Positions 11,001 to 24,000 of a stretch of 64,000 bases of DNA are shown here, in pieces. How positions within the stretch are numbered: position 1 is the stretch's first letter; every line of letters starts with the position of its first letter. The notes beneath the pieces are model-generated. The model was not told the DNA's origin. It did no database searches and saw nothing but the letters and a program-made list of their open reading frames with translations. This stretch comes from Lentinus brumalis. Taxonomy: Eukaryota > Basidiomycota > Agaricomycetes > Polyporales > Polyporaceae. The position numbers and the translations under genes were made by a program. The stretch is from NCBI GenBank assembly GCA_001792895.1, contig MARA01000006.1, positions 930,001 through 994,000 of the forward strand. Direction: 5' to 3'.

Positions 11001-14000
11001 CGACACGATCCTTGCCCCTGCGATATACGTCAAGCAAGGAGGATACGAAGTCTGGGATAGAGGAATCAATGTCCAGTACGAAGCCACTGACTTCAGCCCC
11101 AACACAAACACGTCGATCGTCGGCGACGCGTTCTGACCGCAAGTAGGCAGTCATCTCTGGGTATACGAGCCTGTTGCGAGTCTTGTGGTTCTCGCCGGAG
11201 AAATCGGCGGGGCTTCCTTGCTTGAATCTGTGCTTCAAAGTGAGCCATGCAACCATGACCTGCAAAACAACAATGCATCATACCGGCTCACAAACTGGAA
11301 GGAAAAGCCTGTCATCGATGCTTGTCCGTTCTCACCGAGCTGAGTGTCGAATTCCAGTGTCTTGATAGAGAACAGGAATGCACGGACGGCGCTATCATCC
11401 TGACTGCCGGAACGTGGCATCTGCAAGTCTCGAGCGAGGCTCAAGGGGAACGCAACGCCGATGTTCTTGATGGTCAGGCCAACAGTGTACAGCTCCAGAA
11501 GGGACTTCTCCGATGCCGTCTTCTGTTCTCCAAGCTTGATGTCAAAGGACTTCATCAAACTCCTCGTCTTCTCTTTGAATTCCTCGAGATCATTCGCCCT
11601 TTGTTCCCGGCGAATCAGGACCTCGGCCTTGATACGGGTGAGTGAGATGCATGTATCATGGGTGGAGCAGCCTACCTGGAGATGATCGACAAAGTCCCCT
11701 AGTTCACCTATCGAGCTCGGTTGCATGACAGCATGGATCTTCGCGACCGTGATTTGGAGGTGTTGCGCGAGGGTATGCGCCTTGCGACCCATGCTAGCCT
11801 CGATGTCCACGCGAACGAAGGCTGAGCTTCGATCCCGATGCGATGGCGCCCCACTCGATAGCTGAGAGGCGAGAGAAAGGGCTAAGTCTGACAGTCTGAC
11901 ATGCCAGAGGGAGCGGCCCTGATTCCCTACACCGCCGCTTATATCGTCGCACTCCAAGAACAACGTAGATGTGATGCCCTCCAGGCCTATCCGGAAACCC
12001 TTCATCTTCAAAGAGCCGTTGAACTTGAATGGTTTCTTGTCGCGCTTGGCAGAGGTGATAGTAGGCGCAGGAGGGGGAGGTTTCCTCTGACGCGACTGCT
12101 CAATGATGTGGATGAGATCGTTGAAGTCTTGACCAGACTTCTGTTGAACAGAAAGGAGCGTGTCCCAATCAGAGGGTCGAACAGTAACATGGAAGAATTC
12201 GACAAGTGCCAGGCCATGAATTCCTGCGCCGTCGTATCGACCACGTAAGGTAGCGGTAGGAAGTTCCAAGCGGATTCCAGCAGTCGAGGAGGGAAGTGCC
12301 CCACTACGAGACTTGGAGATTTCGAAGACATGAGGCCCCATCTGCAGCCCAAAAAGACGAGAGCCTTTGCGACGTGCATCGTTCAGCAGGAACGCGGTCG
12401 TCTCCCGTACCTCCCAAGACAGCCATGTGCCATGCATGACCTGAAGGGTAGCCTTCGTAGATGTGACGGATGCCTGGATTTGGAAGGTGAGTAGCTTTGC
12501 GGAAGAGGAGCCGTGAGACGAGGCTCGGCTCGGTGCTTTGGGGGAGCTACGAAGTTCTGCCAGTAGTGCTCGAACAGTCGCATCGATACCAGGTAGGTAC
12601 TCTGCTCGCCAATTCTCAACGAACCGGTACAGGCGTAGGGCACTCCGAGGCACGTCAACGTGCGCCTTCCCAACTCCAGCGAGGACACGACAGGTGAGGT
12701 TTGTGTGAACGTCCTGTTGCAATACAACGTTGATTTTGCCGTCCGCGAAGGTCAAGGAAGCAAGACCTTGCTCTTTCGGGTGCGCTACCTTGGCAGAGGA
12801 GCACGCCTCAAAGCTTGCGGCACCGAAAATCAGAGAATGATTCGTTGAAACGTCCCAGATCGGGTGTTCGTGTGAAGGGGGATTGACCAATGATGAGGAT
12901 GCATATGTAATGTCTGCGTTCTTGAAGCGCAACAAGAGCTGTTCGGCGGCGGCAGTGAAGGTGAAGGAGCGCATAGACAGCGTGAGATCGATGGAGAACG
13001 TAGGAGGGTGTCCGCGGGGAGATCCTGGCGTATGAGGAGAAAGTGACTGATGCTCGGCATCGCGTCCGCTTCGGAGCGTTGCGTACAGATGAACACTGTG
13101 ACGCCTGTAGTCCCTCAGGACGATCTGCATGAATTCCACTGCTTGAGGATGGACCGTGGACGAGATTCGGTCGAGGGTCAGAGATAGGGAAGCCCGTAAA
13201 AGGCTGTGACGCTCTTTGTCCCTTGTGGACACGTTCGGTATACTCTTGCCAGGCGTCCACGCCGTCGGCTGGACTATGTCTCCAAGCTGCTGGTGCGCAA
13301 TGATGGTGGCCGGGCCAGAAACGAAGTTGCTCGACATGATTTCCTCAGGATGACGCAGAGATAGATGTATTCCTGCGAGGGTCAAGGATACGACGTCGTA
13401 AGGGAGTTCCCAGGCAGGACGACTGGGTACTTCGTCACGGTCGCGTTGGCCGTGAAGCACCTTCTGCAGAAGCGACTGCTGCGACAGATGCGATGAATCG
13501 TCATCTCCAGCAGTTCCGAACCACTGATTCTGCATAGCGTCCAGTACTTCCTCCAGAGAGACGTCCGGCTGAGAGGTTTGGATCGCCTGTCGGTCTACCT
13601 CGTCCACGAACCGCAAGCAGTTTCGCAGATACACCAGAAACTTGAAGGTAGTGTCCTTTCGCAGCTTGTCGGGGAGACCGCGCTGCACAAGATACGAGGG
13701 CTGGATTGTGGATAACGGATCCACGACAGATCTTTCGTGCGAGCACGCCAGGACGCCATGGATGATCTGTCGAATCGAGACGTGGTCCTTCATACGTTTC
13801 TGAGCGACCACGATGCCCCACGAGTATTTAACGAGGACAATCGTGGTAGACAGCACGAGATCCGGGCCATAGTGGCCAATGTCGGACGTGACCACGCCCA
13901 GGGAGACAGTGATGTCACGACGAAGGATCGCCGCGAACGTAGGACCTATAGTCACATGGCATACACGGGTCGAATCCTGCTTGTACGAACCCCGAGTCGG

Positions 14001-17000
14001 TGATCGTGATAGAAGCGCGGCCGAGAGAGACGAGTATGCGAAGGCAATATCGTTGCGAGGCCCTTGTGCACCTTTGAGAAATCGACCACGGAAATGCGGC
14101 GCTCCCGCCACAAGTTCGACCACGGTAACGAACGAGTCCCCAGTTTGCGTACTTTTTCCTGATCCCTGTTGGGGTGATGCGTTCACCAACTGCAAGGACC
14201 GTACTTGAATACTGGGTATGTGGATGTCAAGTGTCGTGGCAGTGCCGGATATGCCAGAAGGAGACTTGAATGCCTTGATGTAATCGGTGGTGAGCGCATC
14301 GAACCGCAGCTCGGGACTCATACGCTGAGAGAAACGGTGAGTTGCATGCGTTTGGAGGAGCAGTCAATCACGAACATTGTGGCCGAAATCCGACAATAGC
14401 TGAGTGATCACGGGAAGCACGAGCGGCGTGATCCAGACAATGACGTTATCCTTGGAGTGAACACGAAAGATGCTTCGGTCGGAATCTTCACGTTCGTTAT
14501 GGCCCAACTCGCCCCATGCCGTGGTGAGCGCCGCAACGGGATCTATACCGGTCTCAGGCATCGCGAAAGTACTGCGACTGTGCCGGGAGACATCCTGTGG
14601 ACAGAGCCACAGATCAGCACCATGGGAGATCAACTTATGATCACACATACCCGAGTAAGTATGAACGGAGATAGATGCCAGGAAGCCGGTCTGGTAACAG
14701 CGCGGCTTTCGTAGTGCCTGCATAACGAGCTATACTGGTTGATTGAAGGCCACGACGATTCTACCGAAGCATCTGCGACGTTGCGCTCGTCAGTAAGTAG
14801 TCAACTTCAGGCCATGATGGACTGACCGTCAATCGTATCCGCGTAATCCGTGGTATAATCAGTGTCATCATCATCGTCTGACTCGTCGGCACTAGTCAAG
14901 CCGTCCTCGTCGTCGCTCTGCACTTGAATCGCAATATTGGCAGGACGAAGATCCCTGTCGTACAAATCAGCTTCGACCGAGTATACAATTCACGCATGGT
15001 GACATACGCCACTCGGGCATCTCGGGCAGCCTCCGGCAGAGGCTCTATGTCAGATTCCGACAAGTCTTCGCGAAGAGATATTGCGGGAACAGCCAGGTGG
15101 TCGCGCCCGGTATGCACAACATGCAGCTTGGGGATTCTGATCTGTGGTAAGTAGAAGTCGTTATCGAGAATTCCACGACCTACAACGCGGGTTAGTCTCG
15201 ACCAAGGTGAACGATACAGGTCATACCTGGTCTGATTCGCTGGGAAGGCATCGACGGATCTTCGGGCAAGTACAAGATCCTCGCCCGACCGGTCAGCGCG
15301 TCTTGCTGAGCAAGGAACGCAGCCTGTAGACGAGCGGACTCTTCCCAACCAGGAGGGGCGGAGTAGATGTCGATGTCGACGTCGAAACGGACGTCTGCAG
15401 CTTCTATCCAGCGCGCACTGTCCTGCTTAGAGGCGAGAAGCAGTTTGACAACACACCGCGGGAGGCGGATACCTGTGACCTTCCGGAAAGTCTTGCCAGC
15501 CAGATCGTTCATGTCAAGTCGCAGACCGCTCGGTAATGCTAGTTCAGCGGCAGCGTTCCCGACTGCCCATACGACGTTGACCGTGTCCACGTTTACCTTC
15601 AGGAACGTGACTGCAAGTGCAGACCGAGTGTTCAAAGTCAACAACTGAGATCTAGGGAGAATAGGGTTTATGCTTACCATCGGGATCAGAAGGGGTTGCG
15701 TACTCCTTCGCAGGCGCATTGAGGGGGTCTGAGAAATTGAGACTGAACGAAGAGAGAACAGCTGAGAGGAGCTGCGCCTCGTAAGCAGTGACCGCTGCCT
15801 TCACGTCCCCCGCATGAATCTCCCAAATGCAGACGTACGTCGATGTCGCCGGTCGATGTCCGAAGAGTCTGTTTGCAGTCACGTCGAGGCCTGGCAACGG
15901 GTCAGGATGTACGCTTGGCTTAGGTTAAGTAAGCATACCATCAATGACTATTTTCTCTCTGGTTAGGCCACCTTTGTTCGACGTTGAGAAGACAGACGCG
16001 TTGTAACAATGTTCACTTATTCGTCCAGTGATCATGTCGATATTCACCGACATTTCTTACAAGACCGTCAGCCACAATCTTCGCACGTTGGAAGGGTTGC
16101 ATACCCATATAATAGTCGTTGGTTCTGAGATGGACCTGCACGGTTGGAAATGAAAGCACCAGGCATGGGCCGAGGTCTTCAGGAGAATTGTGAGCGTGTT
16201 CTACGCTGTACTTCTCGTACCCAGGGAACCCAGCAGGGAGCATCATGACCCCATTATCCACTTCAAGTGAAATGGTGACCTGCATGGCGTTCGACTGCAA
16301 GGAAGGCATGAGAAGGGGTTGTGAGTACGTAGGAACTACCACTGACTGACCTGTCCCTCGCGGTACTGCAGGTGGACAGGATCCCCAAGAGGATCCCCTC
16401 TACTTCGCTTCTTCAAGTACTCCGTCAGCGTCGAGAAGTGAGTGAACGAGCCGAAGTAGTTGTCGCGCATGACCATGAAATACCGGAGGGTCCATCCAAA
16501 CGCCTTGTAGACAACGTCCCGGCCACCAAATTCTAGTTTGAGCTGATCGATATGCTCTTTCTGAACCTCCGTGTAGTAGCGATAAGAGCCGTTGATGTTG
16601 AACAAGCCGATACGGCCGACCTGGCTACGGTCTGGAGTAGGATAGAGGCTGGCAATATTCCATCGCGGCAAGGTCAAGTCCACGTAGACGTCCGGCGCTT
16701 CGACCCAGAAAGAGACTGTCGTGGCTTCAGGGCGATACTTGATGAATGGCATGTATGCGCCATGAGTGAAGTGCGTCCCGCGGAAGGTCAAAAGAACTGC
16801 AATCATGTAAGTTACGGGTAGTTTCTCAACAACGAGAATGGCGAACCGTTTTCTTCCCTGATGAGTGGCTTGTCGATGATGTTATGGTCATTGACGTAGA
16901 AGTTGATCGCGTAGTTGTGCATGTCGAGGTCGATGACGTAAATGATAGGCGTGAAGAGACTGAGTTCGCCGGGAGGACCTGAACTCCAGTCCTTCCCTAG

Positions 17001-19100
17001 GTCGGTGAACATGTTGATATGATCGCGAAGGAGATAGAAGCAAGGCTGCCGAAGAGAGATGGCGAATGTCCACTGCCGGAGTCCGTTCCACTTCAAAGGT
17101 GCAGGAAGATGGCTCCGGATCTAACTCAGAGCTTGAGCGGAGCACGCAGAAGTCGAACGGGCACGATGACCTACCCGACAGGTCTCAGCGGTCAGCAAGC
17201 GGATGTCGTTAAGACTCGACGTGACTGTTATGGTGTCTAGATGAACTTCGAGCATCGAGATGTATCCCTTCGACGACGCTGTCATGGGTACGACATAACT
17301 GATTGTCGAGCTGTCACCGGCGCGCACATGTATGGAGGCAGCTTCGCGTTTCCTCGGGCGGTCGGGCACGTCGGCCTTGCCGTCCCACTGCCAGTTCTTT
17401 GACGCCTCACGGAACGGAAGCTGAAGCGTCACACCGTCTCGCAGCTCAATGAAAACCTTCAGACCGGTCCACATACGCATGTCTCCGGGCTTCAAGCGCG
17501 GGTTGGTTGAGAGTTCGTGAACGCCGGGGGAAGAACGCCTGCTGCATGACGACCCTTCGAAGCCAAAGGCGCTTTAGCTGCTGTTCCTCTATATAGAGAA
17601 TTGTCCTACTTACCGTTGACGGTCGGCCCAAGGACCATATCTGATGAAGCCGCCCTTGATGACGAGGTCTATGCCCCATTCAGGCGGGAGGTCACCATTA
17701 CCAATGTCGAAAGGGTCAAGGCTCTCGTCCTGGTTCTCCTGTCCAGCAGCTGGAGGCGGTACGACACCCACTACATCGGCATAATACAGAAACTCCATGA
17801 CAGATGCCTCCAGGATCTTGCGCTCAACAGCATATTCGAGGCTCGTAAAGTCCGCACCGAGCGGCGTCTCTTCGTCCACACTTTTTTGCTGCTTTCGTCG
17901 GCCCCATGTCTGCGGGTGCGGAACGCTGTGATGGGATGGCTTCGAGTGGTCGTAGGCTGATAGGAAGTTCCAGAGCCTCATATGTTCCCATATGCGCTCA
18001 AAAGGGTAGAAGGAGAGGTAGGACGCCCGTCGCAGAGGAGCACTGTTGGACCGGTCAATTTGCTCATGGAACTTCCGTCCAATCTCTGTCATCCTGTCGT
18101 TGTAACCCTCGTTCTCCACATACGACATGGAGGGAGTGTGGAGCTTGATACTAAGCACCTGCTTGTAAAGATCATGCTTGGAGCGCGCTTCGACAATCCC
18201 ATACGTTCCCTCGGCACGTCGGAACTCCGCGACGAGCAGGTTCGGGGTGGATGCATTGCCAATGGTAACAGCCCCTTTTGTGATCTCGAAGCTAATGGGG
18301 AGCAGATCCTTCGGGTCGAGGTTCGGCATCTGGTGTCGTACCCAATTCCCAGTTCGCTTCATCCAAGTCGGGGTTCGTCGGTATATGGAAGACACCAAGG
18401 AGACCGGAGGTCCCAAGATGGACGCTATAGGTGCTGTGAGCGGCGCTCATAGACGTCCGACTGAAATATACGCATACCGTCTTGGAACACGGACGTCCTG
18501 CTGAATATCTTCCGCACCGACCCCGCGCCCTCCGGAACGGGCGTCGCAGCAGGTGTAGGGGGGTTGTCCACACCCAGCTGGGAGACGATGCTGTCGTATG
18601 CCGCTGTCCGATTATGCATGAACCACTCCAAACCCTGCAAGGAGATGTGCACGCGGCATGCGAGGGGTGAGCCGTGCTTGCCGTTCGCGTCCTCTCCGAT
18701 GACACGTGCATGGCTGAGGTCCTCTTCCGCCGCAGGTTGGCGCAGCCAGTAGCGCCATGACAGCTGAAGCTTGACGACGCGGAAAGTTTGGTTGCTCGAG
18801 TGGTAGCGGAGGTCCTTGATGAGGATGCGTCCCGCGAGGGTCGAGAAGTGAATAGCACCTACACGGTATCATGCATCAGCTTTCTAGATGCAGATCCAGC
18901 TGCAGTTTTGCGCTTGACAAGAATGCAAGAGATGACTGACCAAACTCAACCCATATGCTCGACTCTCCCTGGTTCCATAGCGCGAGCCGTAGGATGAGAC
19001 TGAATACGAAGGCAAAGAGCCGGTTCCAGTAGAAAAGGTACAAGAGGAGACCCAGGACTATGCAGACACACACAATGAGCAACACGACGTTAAGTATCAT
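8069..19100 (-). CDS. CSF1: CSF1-type bridge-like lipid transfer protein (BLTP1 family)
   Basis: Seventeen exons: complement(8069..9551, 9608..11232, 11292..14324, 14376..14594, 14651..14772, 14827..14954, 15008..15179, 15227..15610, 15678..15890, 15939..15971, 16048..16294, 16351..16796, 16847..17120, 17175..17554, 17614..18424, 18478..18858, 18941..19100), about 3370 residues. The ATG at 19100 starts directly with a membrane helix (VVLLIVCVCIVLGLLLYLFY), the ER anchor of the family. Then come conserved Csf1 blocks such as NRTAAYDSIVSQL, YGPWADRQR, PLKWNGLRQW and DVTANRLFGHRP. These proteins form a long hydrophobic groove carrying phospholipids between ER and other membranes. Exon 4 needs one base added at each of two C runs (17526-17530 and 17500-17502) for the conserved reading AFFPPAFTNSQPTPRLKPGD; with both, the total is an exact number of codons. 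A different acceptor would keep the frame but give an unrelated peptide. The boundary of the 33-base exon 15939..15971 is the least certain. Confidence 0.88.
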
Positions 19101-19452
19101 GTTGGAGTGTCCAGGACGACTGAGTAGAGCGAGTGCGTGCAACGATGGTCCTCCCTCCTTCCGCGGCCAGTCCAACCACGCTCCGTATCCGGGTCGCCAG
19201 AGCCAAAGCCAGTCGCTTGGTACAAGAGCTGCAAGCGTCGCAAATGTAGAGGTCCGTGGTCAGCAGGAATGGGCGTAGACGGTATGAGGTCAGGAGGAGA
19301 AGGTGTGCATCGCAGGCGCGCTATTGCGCCTGAACTTGCGCCGCTTCCACGTCCATCTCGCAAGTCTCGTCAGCCTTCCGAAATACTCATCCACTTCATT
19401 CATCTCTGTACTGAAGTTCGTGGGGTCGCCTAGAACACATTCTGGGGTCGCG
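19101..19452. promoter_or_regulatory. Divergent promoter region CSF1 / twin-CX9C gene
   Basis: About 350 bases between head-to-head starts. Nothing specific beyond this arrangement was seen. Confidence 0.45.
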
Positions 19453-19713
19453 ATGCATCCAACGACGACGACGACGACTGCTACCACACCTCTTCGCCGT
19501 CTCGCGCTTCACTCCACCACGACTTGTGCCGCCGCCGCCTCGGCGTATGGCAAGTGCATCCTCGCGATCTACACGGACGTACAAAAGGACACGTGCAAAG
19601 AAGAGTTCGCGAAGTTTGGGGCGTGCATGCGAGAAGCGGTGAGCATATTCCACTCCGTGTTGATACAGAGGACGTCACACCATAATCATCTCTAGATGAA
19701 GAGGAGATGGTGA
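19453..19713 (+). CDS. Twin-CX9C mitochondrial protein, NDUFAF8-like
   Basis: Exons 19453..19638 and 19696..19713 give 67 residues; the second exon encodes only MKRRW. The core has C-x9-C (CAAAASAYGKC) and, after a DVQKD loop, a second C-x9-C (CKEEFAKFGAC). This is the helical-hairpin motif of proteins imported into the mitochondrial intermembrane space by the Mia40 relay. The spacing and the EEFxKFxAC ending resemble NDUFAF8 (C17orf89), a complex I assembly factor, and its fungal relatives. The N-terminus is Thr/Arg-rich (TTTTTATTPLRRLALHSTTT) and could act as a weak targeting sequence. The motif is clear; the complex I assignment is inference from size and pattern. Confidence 0.8.
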
Positions 19714-19840
19714 AGCGCGACAGATTACGACAGAGCTATGGTCCAGTGTATGCGGTCCCGATTTCGAGGAAAACATCATGATGACGCCGTATAATGATAT
19801 GTTCCGGATGTACATGTACCACTCCCTCAAGCTTCCCGTT

Positions 19841-20758
19841 TCAAGGCTCGTCCTCCCCTCCCATGCCCCCGGGAACTGTCCTGGATTCCCGCACCTCCCC
19901 GGGCTGCCGCTCTCGCCGCTGGGCCCCGCCCTCGCCAGGTGGGCGAGGCGTGCGAGCGGCGCGCTCACGCATCTGCGCCCTGGCGCGCACGAGCATGTTC
20001 AAGCTCCGGGTAAGCTGGAACGTGGTAGTATTTGGAAGTGGTAGGAGTTCCTCGTTGAGGTTTGGCTGTTGGGGAGGCGGTGAGGTAGGAGGGTGTCGGA
20101 GCCGTTGGAGGAGTGGTCGTAGACGAAGATCAACGACATACTCGGGTCCGTTGTCGGACGATGTGGATTCCACGGGCTTGTGGACGTCTTCACCGTCGAA
20201 TGGCAATGGGGCCGCGGGTGTAACGGGTATCTGTTCGGGTTGCAGCGGGTCTGGGGTATCAGGTGGCATGGCGAGTGTGAACGATGTCTCATATGCGATG
20301 GTTGTGAGAATGAACTCGAGTATAACGATGGTGAAGTCCAGGGACAGAAGTGTGGCCTTCGACGGCATGTGGGCTGTAACGCGATGAGATTGGTATCGCT
20401 CCTGTCATATACGAGAACATACCGATGCCAACGAAATCAAGGATAATTGACCTTCCCTCCGACGGTCCCTTGAACACATGGTTGTAGAAGCATTGCAAGT
20501 TGACGAGTACGATGAGGATGAACCAGAACCGCAGAGAACGTTGTGAGTCAATCTCGCGAGGCCGAGAGAACTGGAACTGAGTTGAAAGACGGCAAACGAA
20601 GGGCCAGAGACGGGGCGAGAGGAGGAAGGACACCGTATGCAATTGGTAGAGGAGGGAGGTGAGCTAAGGTGAAATGAGCTCAACGTGTGCAACGATGAAG
20701 CATGCAGGCAACTTACGGAGTGTATGATGTGCTTTCGCTGGGCATGGCGCATAGGCAT
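19841..20758 (-). CDS. Dsc4-like DUF1746 membrane protein
   Basis: Exons complement(19841..20373, 20423..20663, 20717..20758) give 271 residues. Conserved features of the DUF1746 / Dsc4-like family are visible: RKHIIHSLTSLLYQLHTVSF, SLRFWFILIVLVNLQCFYNH, EGRSIILDFVGI and LLSLDFTIVILEFILTTIAYE. Together they make about three or four membrane helices. In fission yeast Dsc4 belongs to the Golgi Dsc E3 ubiquitin-ligase complex that activates SREBP and degrades membrane proteins. The C-terminal third is a disordered Pro/Arg-rich tail. The start is the first in-frame ATG (20758), just before RKH; some relatives may have a longer N-terminus. The gene converges on the twin-CX9C gene, with 127 bases between stop codons. 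Confidence 0.85.
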
Positions 20759-21084
20759 GACATGTGACGTTGCCTCCGCTGTCCTCGTCGTCGAGGGAGA
20801 CAGTGCGCTCGACGAGCTCGACCTGAGCTCGTCGTGTGCCGCGCGCGTCTCTGTCACGCACGCGTAATCACCATCACGTCAGAGTCACGTAGCGGGAGTC
20901 GCGTCAGGTCGCGTCTTGGACCTCAACCACTTCGCGTTTCTTCTCGACCACCACCACCAAATAACCACACAACCATCATCGCGCTACTTTGCTCGTTCTG
21001 TTTTCTGTGTCTTCGTTACTGTTCATTCAGACAGCGATCCTGATCGCGCGTGGCTCGGCTGGTGGCTCCGCATTCCTCTTCACG
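20759..21084. promoter_or_regulatory. Divergent promoter region DUF1746 / Nse6-like gene
   Basis: About 330 bases between head-to-head genes, with a pyrimidine-rich stretch near 20935-21010. No TATA box or other defined element was identified. Confidence 0.45.
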
Positions 21085-24000
21085 ATGAAGAACCTAAAAC
21101 AAAGCACCCTCTCCTTCACGCCCGTACAGAGAAAGCGTGACGGACCATCACAAGCTTCTCAAGATGCCACCCCTACAGCCTCGTCTTCCAAGGCGGCCAG
21201 GTCCAAGAACGCGAAGAAGACGTCTTCTCGTAAGTCCGCAAAGATGGACTACGTTGAGATCCCGCCCGGCCCGCAAGGTTTCCGCGCAACGCCATCAACG
21301 AGGGCCTCATCAGTCAAGTCAACATCTACCAGGATGTCTTCGTACGCCCAGCCCAGGAAACCCGCTACCAAGCGCAAGCTGTCCCCTGAACCAGAGGCCG
21401 ACCAGTCGAGAGAGGGAGTTCCGCGCATAACAGTTGTCCCCGCGTCGTCCCAGCCACTACCTGCCGCTTTGTCTTCAGGTAAGTCAACTCGTATGCGTTT
21501 CCAGCTCCCAGGAGCACCAATTCCGCCACAGACGACGAGCAGAAACCACCCAAGAAGCCCCGACTCTCCTCCTCTTCCCCCCTGTCTGCTATGACAACCC
21601 TACCTCCGAGCGAGGCCCCGAGCTCCGTCCATGAAGCAAGCATGGGCGACGTTGAGTTCGTCCCCACCAGCCAGTCGGACGAACTAGAACTCATTCTTCC
21701 CAGGATTGCGGAGAAAGACCCATCAGACGTACAGGAGACTGTCGATCGTTGGAGGAAGAGGGCTTTGCACGAGCCAGCGAGTCGCGCAGGCTCTCCCTCC
21801 GCGAGCGATTGCTTCGGTTCTCCGCTCAGCGACGTACCGATGGATCTCGACTACGAGATGTTCCCGCCACCCCTTGCCATCCCCGACACCCCTGTTGCCG
21901 AGGGACGGGCGAGCGGTTCTGTCGCGTATCCACAGACACCTTTGTCGGCGAATGGAGAGGTTCCCGAAGTCCCCTCGAGTATTGCGGTGAAGACCCCGAT
22001 GTCTCGTCCTGACACTCCCTCACGACGCGCCCCGGATGTGTCTCCTTCGGACGCGTTCCGCTCCCTGATTCCCCCGCCTTCGTCGAGTGATATCGAGGAG
22101 GAGCCGGAGCCTATGCAGGAGGACGTGCCGGCCATCAAGGCTCTTGACGTCAAGAGCAAGACCGAGCAGCTCATCGCCGACATCAAAGCCCGTGCGCTTG
22201 CTGCAGCGCGTTCTAGCCCGGAGCAAGTTCCAGTCGATCTTGAAGATCTGAGCGACTCGGGCTCGGAGAGCAGTAGCGATGACGATGACGGATTTGTCGC
22301 CAAGCTCATGAAGGATACGAAGGGCAAGGGTAAAGCGTAAGGATCTCCTTCACTGACGCAGCGCATACACTTATCGTCTCTTAGTTCGGATACCCCGAAC
22401 CAAGCTGGCCCTTCGAAGTCCTCGCCCTCAGCAACGCCGCGGTACAACCTGCGGCGTGCCTCGCCCAAGGCCAAACCTGCGACTCCGGCTACACAGGTGC
22501 GCAAGCCTAGGAAGACCGACCCACTGGCGGCTCTCCTACGCGAGAAGCACCGCGAAGAGAGCACGGGCACAGGCATGGCTGCCGTCCGCAAAGCGGACGC
22601 TGCTCTCGCGCAGTCGAAGGCCGGCCTACGCGACGAAATGGACGAGGAAGATGGTTCCGGCAGCGATCCGGATGCAGAGCCTGTTAGACGAAGTGCGAAG
22701 GGTAAGGGCAGATCGTCATTACCCGCTGGTCCCTCCCGAACACGGAAGGCGAAGCGAGCTGAAGACGATGGCAGCGGTACAGATGACGACATTGCAGGGC
22801 TCGATTGTGAGGCGATTTTGGGCAAGGAGGGTGGAGAGGCCGTCGGGAAGATTTTGGCGAGTGACATTAAGGAAGAAATGGCACAGGCCCTGGCAAAGCT
22901 TAAGGAGGAGCCTCTCGGGGTGCCATTTTGGGCTAGAGCGAATGCCGATGTGAAGGGTCGTGACAACGGCATGCATGTGGAAGCATCCCTGCCGCCGTTT
23001 ACTGCAGAAGATGGCGGGAATACAATGCGGCAGATGCTCAAATCTGTCGCGCAACGCAATGGTGCGTGCTCATCACGAACCAGGATTCGTCCGTTTGGCT
23101 GATCTGTCTTCAGATACCGCACAACTCACTGCATATTTGACAACTGGCTTCGTCTCGTTCCTCAAGGCTGAGCAATACCCAGTCGTGGTTCCTTGGTTGT
23201 TCGAAATCGGTAAGAGCCTCCCGTCGTCAGCTCCCGACATCCACTGAACACAGCCTGCTAGCTTTTTCGGACGTCACCGCCAGCCTTGGTACCGCGACAT
23301 ACACGCAACTTCTCCGAGTGGGCCCAGTAGTGGGCTCGCAGACATCCGGTTTGCGGTTGTCTCACGTCCTAGTTGCCCTGGCACGTCTTGGAGCCTCCCA
23401 GAGGGTACTGGACCGCCACGGATGGACCAAGTTCGTCAATGGAGTATCGCCGTCGACCAAAGCCTCTGACGAGGAGTGGAGAGATGAGATGACGTATCGT
23501 CTCTTGTCGTTAATCGCTGCCTTCGCCCAGTGAGTTGGTCCCTCATGCATGTTTTCGCGTGAAGCTCACGTCGTCGTAGGTCTTTCGCGAGAGAGGAGTT
23601 GATCGACATTCTGCTCGCATTGGTGCTGGTTGGGATGGATCCGATGACCACTGAGGCACTCCAGACAACGGTGCGCATGACCTGCGACACGGTGGTGGAC
23701 GCTATGACTCCCTGGCAAGAGTTCGCTGCTTGCACAAAGATTGCCTCCTTCGGCAAGACCCTTTCGCCCGCTAACCAAGCTCACCTAATCACCTTCATCC
23801 CTTTGATCTCACCCGCCACTACTCGTATGGCGCGCTGCATCGCATGTTCTATGCTTTTGAACGCGATGCCCTCGGCCCTCGAGTATGAGAATGGCCTCCC
23901 GGACCTCGCGCCTATTGCTGACCTCCTTGCTCCCGCGCCTGGCTCGGGCGGACCTTTCGACATTCCGGGTAACTCGGACAATGAAGGCTTCTACGACGCC

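Noticed and set aside
14597..14650. Suspected frameshift in CSF1 near YQTGFLASIS
   Set aside because: That peptide is intronic. A 54-base GTATGT...CACAG intron at 14595-14650 joins SPFILTR to DVSRHSR in frame.
17121..17175. Suspected frameshift in CSF1 between exons 4 and 5
   Set aside because: A normal 54-base intron (donor GTAGGT, acceptor TTAG) restores the frame and gives the conserved PLKWNGLRQW.
21088..21120. PCNA-binding PIP box in the N-terminus of the Nse6-like protein (KQSTLSFTP)
   Set aside because: The two aromatic residues required at positions 7 and 8 are missing; only one Phe at position 6 is present.
21851..23122. Minus-strand open frame of 423 codons opposite the Nse6-like gene
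   Set aside because: It crosses an intron of the plus-strand gene and has only Ser/Leu/Arg-rich composition from GC-rich antisense codons.
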